Shown piece by piece: positions 24,101-34,067 of a stretch of 64,000 nt of DNA (the stretch's first letter is position 1; each line of letters starts with the position of its first letter). The DNA comes from Cafeteria roenbergensis. Lineage: Eukaryota; Sar; Bigyra; Bicosoecida; Cafeteriaceae. The DNA lies in NCBI GenBank assembly GCA_008330645.1, contig VLTN01000070.1:62001-126000 (forward strand), written 5' to 3'. The translations under genes were made by a program, and so were the position numbers. The notes beneath the pieces were generated by a model. It was not told the origin of the DNA, searched no databases, and was given only the letters and a program-made list of their open reading frames with translations.

Positions 24101-27100
24101 CGTGATGGCGGGCGAGACCCTCATGGCCATGGTGGCGGCTGCAGAGCAGGACGCTAGGCGCTCCAGTGAGCTCGCCAAGCGCGCCGCTGGGGCCGACGCC
24201 GCCGACGCCCCGTCCTCCTCCTCGCAGTCGTCGTCCGCGGCGTCCTCGTCCTCGTCCTCCTCCTCCTCCTCCTCCTCCTCGTCCGCGGCTGCGGCTGCGG
24301 CTGCGGCTTCGGGCGACGCCGGGGCAGCCGCGGCGGACGGCAAGGGGGCCAGCGACGCCGGCTCTGCCGACGCCGACCCGATGGGGGGCCATGTGATGAC
24401 CGCAGCAGAGGCGATGCACGTGGCCGCCGCCGCTGCCGCCGCTGCGGCACGCTCGCCCGAGTACGCGGACGCGCTGGCCGCGGCGTTGGACGTTGACGTG
24501 GCGGACTTTGACGAGCGCAGGCAGGTGCCTCCGCAGCACCACTCGCGCACGCTGACGCTGCTGCCGCCGCGCTCCACAGTGCCTCCCATGCCAGTGCAGG
24601 AGCGCGGACGGGCCGTCCTGTACACCGACAGCCCCGTGTTCAACAACCGGCGCCGCCTGCGCGACTACCAGGTGCAGGGGCTGAACTTCCTGATCACCGC
24701 CTGGCACTCCCAGAACGGCGTGATTCTGGCGGACGAGATGGGCCTTGGCAAGACGGCGCAGACGGTGTCGTTCCTCGACCACCTGCGCAGGCGCGAGGGC
24801 GTGAACGGGCCCTTCATGGTGGTGGCGCCCCTGTCCACGTTGCAGCACTGGAAGCGGGAGGTGGAGGCGTGGACCGACATGAACGCCGTGGTGTACCACC
24901 AGGCCGGCCTCCACGTGCCGTCGGGCACCAAGGGCCAGGTTGTGCGGTCATTCATCCGCGAGTGGGAGTGGTACTTCCCCGGCTACCAGCGCAACATCCC
25001 CAAGTTCCAGGTCCTCATCACCACCTACGAGGTCGCGGTGATGGACGCGGCCTTCCTCGCTCCCATCGACTGGCAGGTGATGGTGGTCGACGAGGGCCAC
25101 CGGCTCAAGGGCGCGGCCTCAAAGTCCAAGGAGGTGCTCCAGGACCACATCAGCTCCAAGTTCCGCCTCATGCTCACCGGCACGCCGCTCCAGAACAACA
25201 CGACTGAGCTCTTTGGCCTGCTCAACTTCCTGGACCGGGACCAGTTCGGGGCCGAGGACCAGGTCGTGAGGGAGTTCAGCGTGATGCGCACGCAGGAGCA
25301 GGTGCAGCGGCTGCAGGCGATGCTGGAGCCCTTCCTGCTGCGCCGCGTCAAGGAGGAGGTCGAGAAGAGCATCCCCTCCAAGGAGGAGACGATCATCGAC
25401 GTCGAGCTCACGCTGGTGCAGAAGCAGTACTACCGCGCCATCTTCGAGCGAAACCGCGTCTTCCTCTACCAGGGCGTGGACCGCTCCAACGTCCCCAAGC
25501 TCATCAACATCGAGATGGAGCTTCGCAAGTGCTGCAACCACCCGTACATGATCTCGGGCGTGGAGGACAAGGATATGGACGCGCTCGACCGAGAGCTCAC
25601 CACGGCCGCGCGGCAGCGGGCACGCGACAAGGCGGTGGAGGCGGCGCGCAAGCGCGGCGTCGACGAGGAGGAGGCGCTGCGAAACGGCGCCGCTGCCGCG
25701 GCGGCAGCCCCTCGCATCCCAGAGGGCGAGGTCGCACGCCAACGCTTCGAGCGCCTGGTCCAGGCCAGCGGCAAGATGGTGCTGCTGGACAAGCTGCTCC
25801 CCAAGCTGCGCGCCGAGGGCCACCGCGTGCTGATCTTCTCCCAGTTCGTGCGCGTGCTGGATCTGCTGGAGGACTACTGTGGCGGACGACAGTTCCCCTT
25901 TGAGCGGCTGGACGGCCGCGTCAGGGGCTCCCTCCGGCAGGGCGCAATCGACCGCTTCTGCGACCCCGACAACGAGAAGGCGTTCCTCTTCCTGCTCTCC
26001 ACCAGGGCGGGCGGCGTCGGGATCAACCTCACCGCCGCCGATATGGTCATCATCTTCGACAGCGACTGGAACCCGCAGAACGACGCCCAGGCCATGGCCC
26101 GCTCGCACCGCATCGGCCAGAAGAACGAGGTCAAGGTCTACCGCCTCCTCACCCGCGGCACCTACGAGGCCAAGATGTTCGAGCGCGCCTCCCGCAAGCT
26201 GGCGCTCGAGAAGGCTGTGCTGGGCGGCTTCGGGGACCTCGACGCCGAGGAGGGGGGCGGCGGCGGGCGGTCGAGCAAGTCCCAGCTGGGCGGCGGCCGC
26301 GACATGACCGCCACCGAGATGGAGCAGCTGCTTCGCGAGGGAGCCTACGGTGCCATGTCGACAGAGGGCGACCACCGCGCGGAGGAGTTCACGCAAATGA
26401 CCATCGACGACTTGCTCCAGCGCAACACGCGCACTGTAGAGATGGAGCGGGGCACCGGCTTCCAGAGCAACGTGACCAAGAAGAGCTTCGCGGTGGGGGG
26501 CGAGGGCGCGGGGGTCGATGTCCACGCTGCCGACTTTTGGGAGAAGGTCCTGCCCGGCTTCCAGACCACCGCGGCGCTGCAGGCGCGGCTGGACACGCGG
26601 ACGGAGGCCGGGGACCCGGTGCTGGCCACGGACGACGCGGCCCGCGGCCAGTTCCTGGAGGACGTGGGGTCCCTCGTGAGCACGCTGGCAGCCAAGAAGG
26701 ACTCTGGCGAGCTCGACACCACCGACTTTGCCAGCGCCGGGGAGTCTGAGATGTCCCAGTGCACCACGCTGCTCGTGCAGGTGGGCTCGCAGTCTGCCGT
26801 CTTCGAAGAGCAAGAGCGCGCGCAGGCGCTGGCCTGGCTGGCTCTGCTGGAAGGATCGCGCAGAGCCCGCCGGGCCAGGTCCGCCGCCGCGGGAGCGGCA
26901 ATTGTGTCGTCGACGGCCGCCGCCGACGAGGCTGCGGAGCTGGCGCGCCGCGATGCAGCCATCCGCAAGCGCGACCGGCGCCGCGAACGGGATCGGCAGA
27001 GGCGCCGCACCAGGCGGAAGGGCGCCCCTGCGGACGCGGAGGACGACGATGACTACGAGGAGGAGTTTGCCGCAGCGGCCGCTGCAGCCCGCTACGCAGA

Positions 27101-27737
27101 GGAGGAGGAGGAGGAGGAGGAGGAGGACCTCGACGACGACGACGACGACGACGGCGCGGGAGACGTCGACGACGACGACGAGGACTACAAGGCAGCCGCG
27201 AAACCGCGCGTGCGAAACCGCAGCCGGTCCAAGACCCCGGCGAAGAAGCAGGCATCTGCGGGGGCAACCACGCCCTTCTCCAAGGCCGCTGCCAGCCGGC
27301 CGTCGCGAAGCTCTGCCAAGAAGGGCAGCGCAGCGGGGGCGGCTTCAGCGTCCCGACGGCGCAGCAAGCGTCCGCGAAGCCGGTCCAGCCGGGCGGCGGA
27401 CGACGACGAGGACGAGGACGACGAGGACGACGAGGATGACTTCCAGGCTCCCGCCCCTCGCACAAGCCGCAGCGGGCGCAAGGCCAAGTCCTCTGCCAAG
27501 GCGAGGGCGGCCGCTTTGGCAGCGGCCCAGGCGGATGAGGCCGAGGAGGACGACGAGGAGGACGAGGAGGCGGCGCAGGCGGCGCCTGCCAGCAAGCGCT
27601 CGCGGCGCGCCTCGTCAGGCCGCCGCCGAAGCTCTGCCACACCTGCTGCCACCAGCCGAGAGCTGGCGGCCAGCGACGTGGGCGTGGGGGCAGACGGCGA
27701 GATCGATGTCAAGCACGGCGACACCGTGCGCTTCTGA
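19122..27737 (+). CDS. CHD-type chromatin remodelling ATPase
   Basis: Single open frame of 2,871 residues. Two chromodomains lie at about residues 90-165 (YQYLCKFADFSFLHCDWLTF) and 178-245 (FLVKWETLSYAQSTWELE). The SNF2 ATPase N-lobe starts near 1839: LRDYQVQGLNFL, Walker A DEMGLGKT, VVDEGHRLKG (DEGH where CHDs usually have DEAH) and MLTGTPLQNN. The helicase C-lobe is at about 2219-2360 (LIFSQF, STRAGGVGINL, SHRIGQ). Together they define a nuclear, DNA-dependent nucleosome remodeller. Unusually, about 1,590 residues separate chromodomains from ATPase; in typical CHDs this linker is roughly 100-200 residues. The linker contains an RG-repeat (about 631-665), Asp/Glu runs, Ser/Ala runs and scattered helical segments. 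The C-terminus is acidic and basic in alternation (KKQASA, RRRSKRPRSRSSR). The CHD subfamily (1, 3/4 or 6-9) cannot be decided by eye. Confidence 0.93.
21014..21226. repeat. RG-repeat and Asp-repeat coding tract
   Basis: GGCCGC/GGGGCG-type hexamer repeats coding (GR)n at about 21014-21115 (an AT-hook or RGG-like nucleic-acid-binding tract by composition), followed by GAC/GAT repeats coding a 20-residue acidic run at about 21160-21220, within the CHD gene. Confidence 0.85.
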
Positions 27738-28225
27738 GCGACGTGTTTTGCGTGCCCGGGCCGCCTCGCCACCCCAAGCATTGTTTCTTTGCACCGCACC
27801 AGCCCGCATGTGTTGCCTGCCGCGCCTGTGAGTGGCCACCGCTTCGAGCGCGCCTCACGCATTCCAGCAGTTGCACTCGGCCGGCAGAGCTGTCTGCTGA
27901 GCTGAGCGGGAATTCTCGCCTGCTGCCTCTCCCCCGATCCCTCCGCGCTCACCCGGCGGTGCGCTGCCCGGGCTGAAGTGGCCGGTCGCTGGACGGCGGG
28001 GGCGGGGCAGGGCAAAGGGGGACTCGCGCGCTGGCCCGGCGGGCAACGGCGGGGATGCGACGCAGCAGCAACGGCGCTCCCGCGACGAGGCTCGCAGCCT
28101 CGCCCATGCGCCGGCGCGCGGGGAGTGCCCGCCCACCAACAGAATTGGGGGCACCTGAACCGGCGCAAGGCCCTGGTCACAGGCGGACGAGCTCAGGCCT
28201 TTCGTCGAGCCGCAAGCCGAGCGGA
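27738..28225. other. Intergenic region, CHD to RNF32
   Basis: No supported gene. The RNF32 frame is open back to 28055, so part may be 5' coding or leader; the ATG at 28226 is preferred because homology to RNF32 begins soon after it. Confidence 0.45.
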
Positions 28226-29965
28226 ATGGCCAGCGCGCTGTTGAGCCTCGCTCCCAGTGCCGGCGCCCAGCTTCGCACGGAGGCCGCAGGCCGTGGGGCG
28301 GTGGCGCCAGGCCCCAGGAGGACCTCGGCGCGCGGTACACCAGCCTCCGGGCGCGGGGCCCGCGCGGCGGCGCTGGGCGGGCCATTGGCTGCACACAGCG
28401 CAGTCAACGCTGCGGCGCTGCAAGACCACCTCGTGCGCAGCATGAACCTTGGTTCCGTGGTGGCTGCATCACGGGGCGCGGTTGGACGGCGAAGGCCCAC
28501 GCCGGAGGAGGCCCCGAAGGCGGTCCGGCGTTCGGCTGCCAGCGCCAAGGTTGTTTCGCGGTTCGAGGCTCCGCGGAAGCCCCGGTGGAAGCCCGAGGAG
28601 GCCGACGCGAGCTATGCGCTCTCGTGGCAGTGCGAGGCGTGCGGCGCGCTCAGCGACGCTGCCTTGAGGTCCTGCAGCAAGTGCACGGCAGCCCGCCCCG
28701 AGACGCGATCGCTGCTGGCCCCGAAGCCCTCGCTCGCGGAGGCGCGGGGGCTTGTGCCCGCGCCCGCGGCCCGGCTGACCAACGAGAAGTGGGACGAGCT
28801 GGAGCTTCAGGCCAGGCAGCGCGGGGCCGCGTCCGAGCCCTGCCCCGTGTGCCTCGAAGCGCTGGGCATGCGAGAACAAGCCTTGCTGTCCTGCGGTCAC
28901 TTGTTCCACAGGGCTTGCATTGATTCCTTCGAGAGGTTTCAGGCGGCGCAGGGGGCGTCCCACGGGCGGCGCGCCGGGCAGTCGCGGGCGCGGGTGCTCG
29001 CGAATCGCAAGTGCCCGCTTTGCCGGGCTCCCGGCTACGAGAAGCGTCGAACCCGCATCGGCGCTGAGGCACACGTTCACGGCAGGGTGACGGTCTTGCA
29101 GGCAGCGTGGCGCCGGTTCCGCGTGCGCAGGGCCTTCCTCAAGCAACGGCGGGCGTTTTACGACAGCGGCGGTGGCGCCGGGTCGCTGGCGCGGCGTGCA
29201 TATTTCGCCCGCGAGATGCAGGTGGTGTCTGAGCGCATTCGCGGAGCAGTTGCGAGGTCGGAGGCGCGCTCGGCGGCGCGTGTGGAGCGCCTGCTTGAGG
29301 AGTCGGAGGCCGCGCGGCAAGCCATGCGGCGAGCGATGCTTGCGGCAGGCTTGGAGCCCGCCGCTGACGCAGGCGCCTCGGACGACGAGGAAGGCGATGC
29401 GGCGGCGAGCCCCGGCAAAGCGGAGGCATGGGCTGCGGCAAGCGCGGCCGCAGAGTCGCGTGTCTCTCCTGATGATGACTGTCCCATCTGCCTGCAGCCC
29501 CTGGTTCGTCGTCGCGCTGAGGGCGCCGAGCCGGACGCCAGCGCAAGCGAGGGGGCTGGGACGAGCCTGCTGAGCTGCGGCCACGCCATGCACTCGGCCT
29601 GCGTCCGCTCGTTCGAGCGCTTTCAGGTCGCGGCAGGCAAGCAGCGGGCCTGCCCAGTGTGCCGGCACCCCGACTACAAGCGCCGGGAATGGCGGCCAGG
29701 AACGGTGGCGGCGCCACCGGCTCCCAAGCCGCTCGCAGCTCCGGCAGGCGGGCCCGCCAAGCCCAGCGCCGTGGCCTGGCTGCAGGACGAGCCAGAGAGC
29801 GCCGGGGCGCATGGCGTCCCGGCAGAGGCCCCAGCTCCGCCCGCGCCGGCTGGGGGCGAGCTGTCGCTGCAGGCCGCGCTTGATGCCAGGCAGGCGCGCA
29901 ACCGGAGCCTCGCAGACATGCTCGCTCGCCTCACAAGCAACCTTGACAGGTTTGGCGGCGAGTGA
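28226..29965 (+). CDS. RNF32: RNF32 orthologue: RING-IQ-RING protein
   Basis: 579 residues, single exon. The order matches vertebrate RNF32: an N-terminal VNAAALQDHLVRSMNL (human VNAVALQDH), a linker LTNEKWDELELQARQRG (human LSSDEWEKV), a first RING-H2 (CPVCLEAL…LLSCGHLFHRAC…CPLC, about 205-270), an IQ motif (VLQAAWRRFRVRRAF, about 290-305) and a second RING-H2 (CPICLQPL…LLSCGHAMHSAC…CPVC, about 418-485). An extra CEAC…CSKC pair at about 134-155 resembles a RanBP2-type zinc finger. RING-H2 domains usually recruit E2 enzymes and the IQ motif suggests calmodulin binding; both are inferred for this protein. It fits a flagellate alongside the TTLL and LC8 genes, because RNF32 tends to accompany sperm and cilia expression in animals. 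Confidence 0.9.
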   Translation: MASALLSLAPSAGAQLRTEAAGRGAVAPGPRRTSARGTPASGRGARAAALGGPLAAHSAVNAAALQDHLVRSMNLGSVVAASRGAVGRRRPTPEEAPKAVRRSAASAKVVSRFEAPRKPRWKPEEADASYALSWQCEACGALSDAALRSCSKCTAARPETRSLLAPKPSLAEARGLVPAPAARLTNEKWDELELQARQRGAASEPCPVCLEALGMREQALLSCGHLFHRACIDSFERFQAAQGASHGRRAGQSRARVLANRKCPLCRAPGYEKRRTRIGAEAHVHGRVTVLQAAWRRFRVRRAFLKQRRAFYDSGGGAGSLARRAYFAREMQVVSERIRGAVARSEARSAARVERLLEESEAARQAMRRAMLAAGLEPAADAGASDDEEGDAAASPGKAEAWAAASAAAESRVSPDDDCPICLQPLVRRRAEGAEPDASASEGAGTSLLSCGHAMHSACVRSFERFQVAAGKQRACPVCRHPDYKRREWRPGTVAAPPAPKPLAAPAGGPAKPSAVAWLQDEPESAGAHGVPAEAPAPPAPAGGELSLQAALDARQARNRSLADMLARLTSNLDRFGGE

Positions 29966-30138
29966 GGCGGCACGCAGCCGTGGTACGGTCTGTCTGAACT
30001 CGCAAACACCCGCGCTCGCTTTGAGCGCGGCGCTGCAGTGTTTGGCCTCCGGGCGACGAGCTGCTGTTTGTGGCTCTTGCCCCCCCCCTCCGTTCGGTTC
30101 GTTGGCGGGCTCGCGGCGCCATCGCGCAGCGTCACAGC

Positions 30139-33100
30139 CTAGCAGGGCGACAGCAGCAAATCCTCGTCCGCGGCTGGCCGGCCCGGCGGGCACATTACGG
30201 CCTCCAGCACAGTCGAGACCGGCTCGATTGCCATCATCACCGTTGACCAGCCTCTCGGAACGAGCAGGGCGTCGCCTCGACGGAGCACTGCCTTGAGCCA
30301 TCTGCCGCGCTTTCGGGCGCGCGCCTGGGCGAGCTCGGACGAGTCTGGCCGGACAAACACCTCGCTCATGGCCAGGATCGGCGGCTGGAGCGATGCCTCG
30401 GCCCAGAGGGCTGGCGCTGCCATCACCAGCCACCTCCCGCCTCCAGCCAAGAGCATGGTGTCCCTGCTGAACCAGCGTGGCGGCAGGCCGCCTCCGCTGT
30501 CAGCCACCAGAATGGAGGCCTGGCGCAACTGCACTTGCCGCGCAACTCCAGCAGGCAGCAGCGCCTCCACCGCCGCTGTGAGCGCTGAGACACCAGGCAG
30601 CCAGCGGTCTGGCGATGGCCCAGTCGTCCGTGCGCTCACCGGCTCGACTCGCTGCTCGGGCAGTTGCGCGACTTCCGGCCTGTCCATCTCCGCCACCAGT
30701 GACTCCAGCAGCGGAGCCGCAACGAATCGATCGATGGCAGGCTGGTCGGCGCGCGCAGCTTGCAGCGCGTGCTTCCGCAGGGCGACCAGGTCGTCCGACG
30801 CGGCGACCACACCTTCGTCGAAGAACGCCTCGCCAAGCACAGTCCCTGTTGTCAGACGAGGGGCCCTGCCTTGCTGCCGCTCGCCGTCGCGGATCGTGGT
30901 GACATCGGTCCACTGCCACGCCGCGCCGATGCGCCGAATCGTCGAGCTGTCCAGCAGCGACAGAACGCCGGGGACGCCCACGCCGCGAAGCACGACTGGC
31001 GTGGTGCGATGCACGACCCAGCCGCCCGAGGCCAGACTGCCGTGGGCATGCCAGGCCTGCTCGGGCAAGGCCTTCAGGGCAGACGCAGAGGCCAGCGCCT
31101 CAAGTGCGGCTTGGCGGCAGCGAGGCTGCTGGTGCGGCATGTGCAGCGCCTCGCAGACTTGGCGGTGCTCCTCCCACAGAGCGCCGAACGGCAGGCGCTG
31201 CGCTGCGTCCCCAGTCGCGGTCGTTTCGGCTTCGATCTGCTCGTCCCCGGGCGCGTGTCCCGCCGACGCTGCTCTGCGGCCAAGCTGCGGCTGTGTCACG
31301 GCAGCATCCAGCTCCGCGAAGCCAGCGGCGGCAGTGAAGCCCCTCCCCCTCGCGATGTCGGCCGCGGTGAGGTTGTGCGCGTCGCGAGCCGCAATGTCGA
31401 CGCCTCGTACCGCGGCGATCACGGTTGCGGCTGCGGAGAATCCCGAATCGGCAGCGATGCCCAGCACTGTGTGCCCGCGCATCCCGGACTGGTTCAAGTG
31501 CGCGCTGCAGTTGGCCAATCCGAGCAAGCGCATGCACCCCGACAGAACGCTGCGGAGGACGCCAGCATGCCTCGTGCTGAGGGCCGCCGCGTCCTCGTTC
31601 ATCTGCCGAAGCACCACCCTCCCCAGCGAGGTGGTTCCTTGCCGTGTGTCCGTCCACAGCATCGCCGCGTCCTGGTTCCTCGGTCGGGCTGCCCCCTCGA
31701 CCTGCGCGCCCTGGGTGAGATGGCCGAGCAGCACTGAAAAGACCTGGCCGTTTCGGCCGAGCGCGCCGGCCGCCCCGGCGAAGTCCTCCCCCTGCTTGGT
31801 ATTGCCCTGCGAAGCCCGTTCCACGGCGTGGTCCCATCGGTCCACCAGCAAGTCGATGCCGCGTGCGCCGGCCGCGTCCCTGTGCAGCGACCCGAAGACG
31901 ACGGCTCTGGCGAGGTCCTCACGACTGACGTGGCCCGGGCAGGCTCGCGGGTGCGCGGCGTCGGATAGCCGGGAGCGCCGTTTCGCCCGCAGCGTTCCGA
32001 GCTTGGAGCTGTCCCTGCGCTCGCCGAGGCCCACGATCCACTCCCAAACCGCAATGTCGGCCAGGCGGCCGAGCAGGTGCATCGGGGTCTGTCCCCGAGC
32101 GTCGACTGCTGCCGGGTCGGCACCGGCCGCGAGCAGGACTGCGATGACAGCCCGGGACGTGCCGGAGCGCATGGCGCGCCTGACCTTGGCCAGGTTTCCA
32201 AGCGCCGGCAGCCGCTCCAGCGCGGCTCCGATTGCATCCTCCGACACGCGCGAGCGCTCGGCATCAACGACCATGGACTCGGGCCCTTGGGCTTCCGCTG
32301 GCGCCTGGGACGCTGCTTCGCGCGAAACGCGCATTGGCTCCATTCGCCCGGAGGAGCCCCCAGTGGCCACTTCAAACGTGTGGTCCTGAGTGGCCGCCAC
32401 CCTGACGGCGAAGTGGAGCGGGGACTGCCCGTTGGCATCCCTCGCGTCCGGGTCGGAGCCGATTGCGATCAGGTCCAGCACCAGCTCAAGGATGCCGTCG
32501 CCACGACCTTGCCAGTGATTGGGGGAGTCCGCGCCCAGCAGAGCGTGGAGAGCGTTGCCGCCCGTGACCGGATGCGCGGCCCCGCGCACGACTTGCCGGC
32601 GAGCCTTGCTGGATAGGCTCCGGAGCTGGATGGCGGCGTCCTTAAACCTTCCCTCCCAAAGAGCGTGGCTGAGGCGGCCAGCCCCGTCCTTGGGACTCGG
32701 CACACCGGGCTGCCGCACCGCTGGCCCGGCTTGGAGCTTTGAAGACAGGTCTTCGCGGCGAGCCAGCGAGAGCTCCGGTGGACGGGGGCTCCCGGGCATG
32801 CCGCCAGGGGGGGGGGCGCCTTGCTGCTCGCGGGAACGCTTGCCTCCCTTGCAGAGATCGACCAGGGCTGCTTCCAAGTCTGATGGGCTCGACCTGGGCG
32901 ACGCAGCGATTGGCGCGGTCTGCAGCGAGGCTGCAGCTCGCTCCCATCTCAGGTGGGGTGCGGATCCGACCCATGCAGTGGAAGACTGGCCCGGATGCAC
33001 TGTTGGAACAGCCAGCCCCGCAAGCCTTGCCTGTAGCAGGGTGCAGGCGTTCTGCTCGGCCGGAGTCGAGTTTGCCAGCGGGCCGCCCAGAGCCGAGTCC

Positions 33101-33459
33101 AGGCAGGCCGCAGCATCAACAGCGTCATCGACCTGAACACGCACCCAGTGCAGTCGCGCAGCGCTTTCCGCTCGGACCCGCTCGGGCGTAGCGTCTGCTC
33201 GCGGCGCTAGCTTCTTGCCCAGCCTCACTCGGGTTTCAAGCAAAACTGCGTCGACCTGATCGCACGGCTTGCCGCAGGACTCTGACACCAGGTGAAGCAC
33301 CACTCCGCAGTTTCCTGCATGCGCGGGGTCCTGGTTCCAGGCAAGGGCGTCCGTGAGAGCAGCAGCTCCCAGGCGATTGGCACCGACCAGACTGCTCGCC
33401 GCAAGCAGCGCCGTCGCGAGTGCTGCAGCCTGGCGAGCGGCTCGAAGGCGCGGAGTCAT
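30139..33459 (-). CDS. Secreted ankyrin-repeat protein with degenerate JmjC-like cupin
   Basis: 1,106 residues from the ATG at 33459, which begins a signal peptide (MTPRLRAARQAAALATALLAASS). Ankyrin-type repeats occur at about 296-356 (DARDANGQSPLHFAV), 441-475 (VDARGQTPMHLLG) and 660-706 (ARDAHNLTAADIA). The last 290 residues resemble a cupin_8/JmjC fold: PVVLRGVG entry strand, WFSRDTMLLAGGGRWLVMAAP where hydroxylases have the HxD iron motif, and RRGDALLVPRGWSTVMM where the distal His follows PxxWWH. The first His aligns with Ser and the distal His is absent, so iron-dependent catalysis looks lost. Internal Cys residues and the signal peptide suggest an ER or extracellular location, odd for ankyrin repeats. 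Its true role is unknown; the fold assignment is moderate. Confidence 0.65.
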   Translation of the reverse strand: MTPRLRAARQAAALATALLAASSLVGANRLGAAALTDALAWNQDPAHAGNCGVVLHLVSESCGKPCDQVDAVLLETRVRLGKKLAPRADATPERVRAESAARLHWVRVQVDDAVDAAACLDSALGGPLANSTPAEQNACTLLQARLAGLAVPTVHPGQSSTAWVGSAPHLRWERAAASLQTAPIAASPRSSPSDLEAALVDLCKGGKRSREQQGAPPPGGMPGSPRPPELSLARREDLSSKLQAGPAVRQPGVPSPKDGAGRLSHALWEGRFKDAAIQLRSLSSKARRQVVRGAAHPVTGGNALHALLGADSPNHWQGRGDGILELVLDLIAIGSDPDARDANGQSPLHFAVRVAATQDHTFEVATGGSSGRMEPMRVSREAASQAPAEAQGPESMVVDAERSRVSEDAIGAALERLPALGNLAKVRRAMRSGTSRAVIAVLLAAGADPAAVDARGQTPMHLLGRLADIAVWEWIVGLGERRDSSKLGTLRAKRRSRLSDAAHPRACPGHVSREDLARAVVFGSLHRDAAGARGIDLLVDRWDHAVERASQGNTKQGEDFAGAAGALGRNGQVFSVLLGHLTQGAQVEGAARPRNQDAAMLWTDTRQGTTSLGRVVLRQMNEDAAALSTRHAGVLRSVLSGCMRLLGLANCSAHLNQSGMRGHTVLGIAADSGFSAAATVIAAVRGVDIAARDAHNLTAADIARGRGFTAAAGFAELDAAVTQPQLGRRAASAGHAPGDEQIEAETTATGDAAQRLPFGALWEEHRQVCEALHMPHQQPRCRQAALEALASASALKALPEQAWHAHGSLASGGWVVHRTTPVVLRGVGVPGVLSLLDSSTIRRIGAAWQWTDVTTIRDGERQQGRAPRLTTGTVLGEAFFDEGVVAASDDLVALRKHALQAARADQPAIDRFVAAPLLESLVAEMDRPEVAQLPEQRVEPVSARTTGPSPDRWLPGVSALTAAVEALLPAGVARQVQLRQASILVADSGGGLPPRWFSRDTMLLAGGGRWLVMAAPALWAEASLQPPILAMSEVFVRPDSSELAQARARKRGRWLKAVLRRGDALLVPRGWSTVMMAIEPVSTVLEAVMCPPGRPAADEDLLLSPC

Positions 33460-34067
33460 GCACTCGGCACTGCGCCGTGTGAAAGCAGTTGTGCCCCGGC
33501 GGCCGCCTCCCGGCTCAGCCGAAGTGCGTGCGGGCCGAGCGGGAGGGGGCGGGCGTGGCATTCTAAATCAGCGACCACAGTTGTCGACGGTGCAGCGAGC
33601 GTGTGAAGCGCTCTGCCGCGCTCCCCAAACAACCTGCGGGGCCGCCGACGCGAGGCCGAGCACGCGGGCGGGCTCATGTGTACAGCAGAAGTTTGAGAGT
33701 CAGAGGAGGAGGATGCTTGAGCAGTGCATGGGAGGCGATTGTGCATTCTGCATGGACGCGGCAAGGTTTCGGTCATCACAACTATTTGCTGCTTTGCCCG
33801 GCAGTATGCCAGCGCGCCTGGTTTGTTGGCGCCCGCGCGCGGCATGGTGTGTGCGTAGGTGCTGCACGTGCGCTTCAAGCCACGACGAGTTGCGCTCAGG
33901 ACGCCTTGTGCAGCGTCCGCCGCCGGATGCTGGCGTTTTCCTGGCAGCGGGCAAATATGTCTTGTTGTTGTTTTGCGGGGCGTGCACGATTCCCGCGCCA
34001 CTCGCGAGACGGCACGCCCAGGGCCTCCGGTCTCCGCCGAGGGCGCAAGGGTCTCGCGCTGAGGCGC
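33460..34067. promoter_or_regulatory. Divergent region, ankyrin/cupin (-) and glyoxalase II (+)
   Basis: 608 bp between two divergent starts; no gene is supported. It has noticeably more A/T than its surroundings (about 33690-33970), including several TTTG/TTGTTG stretches, which is where promoters would be expected. No specific element is recognised. Confidence 0.4.
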
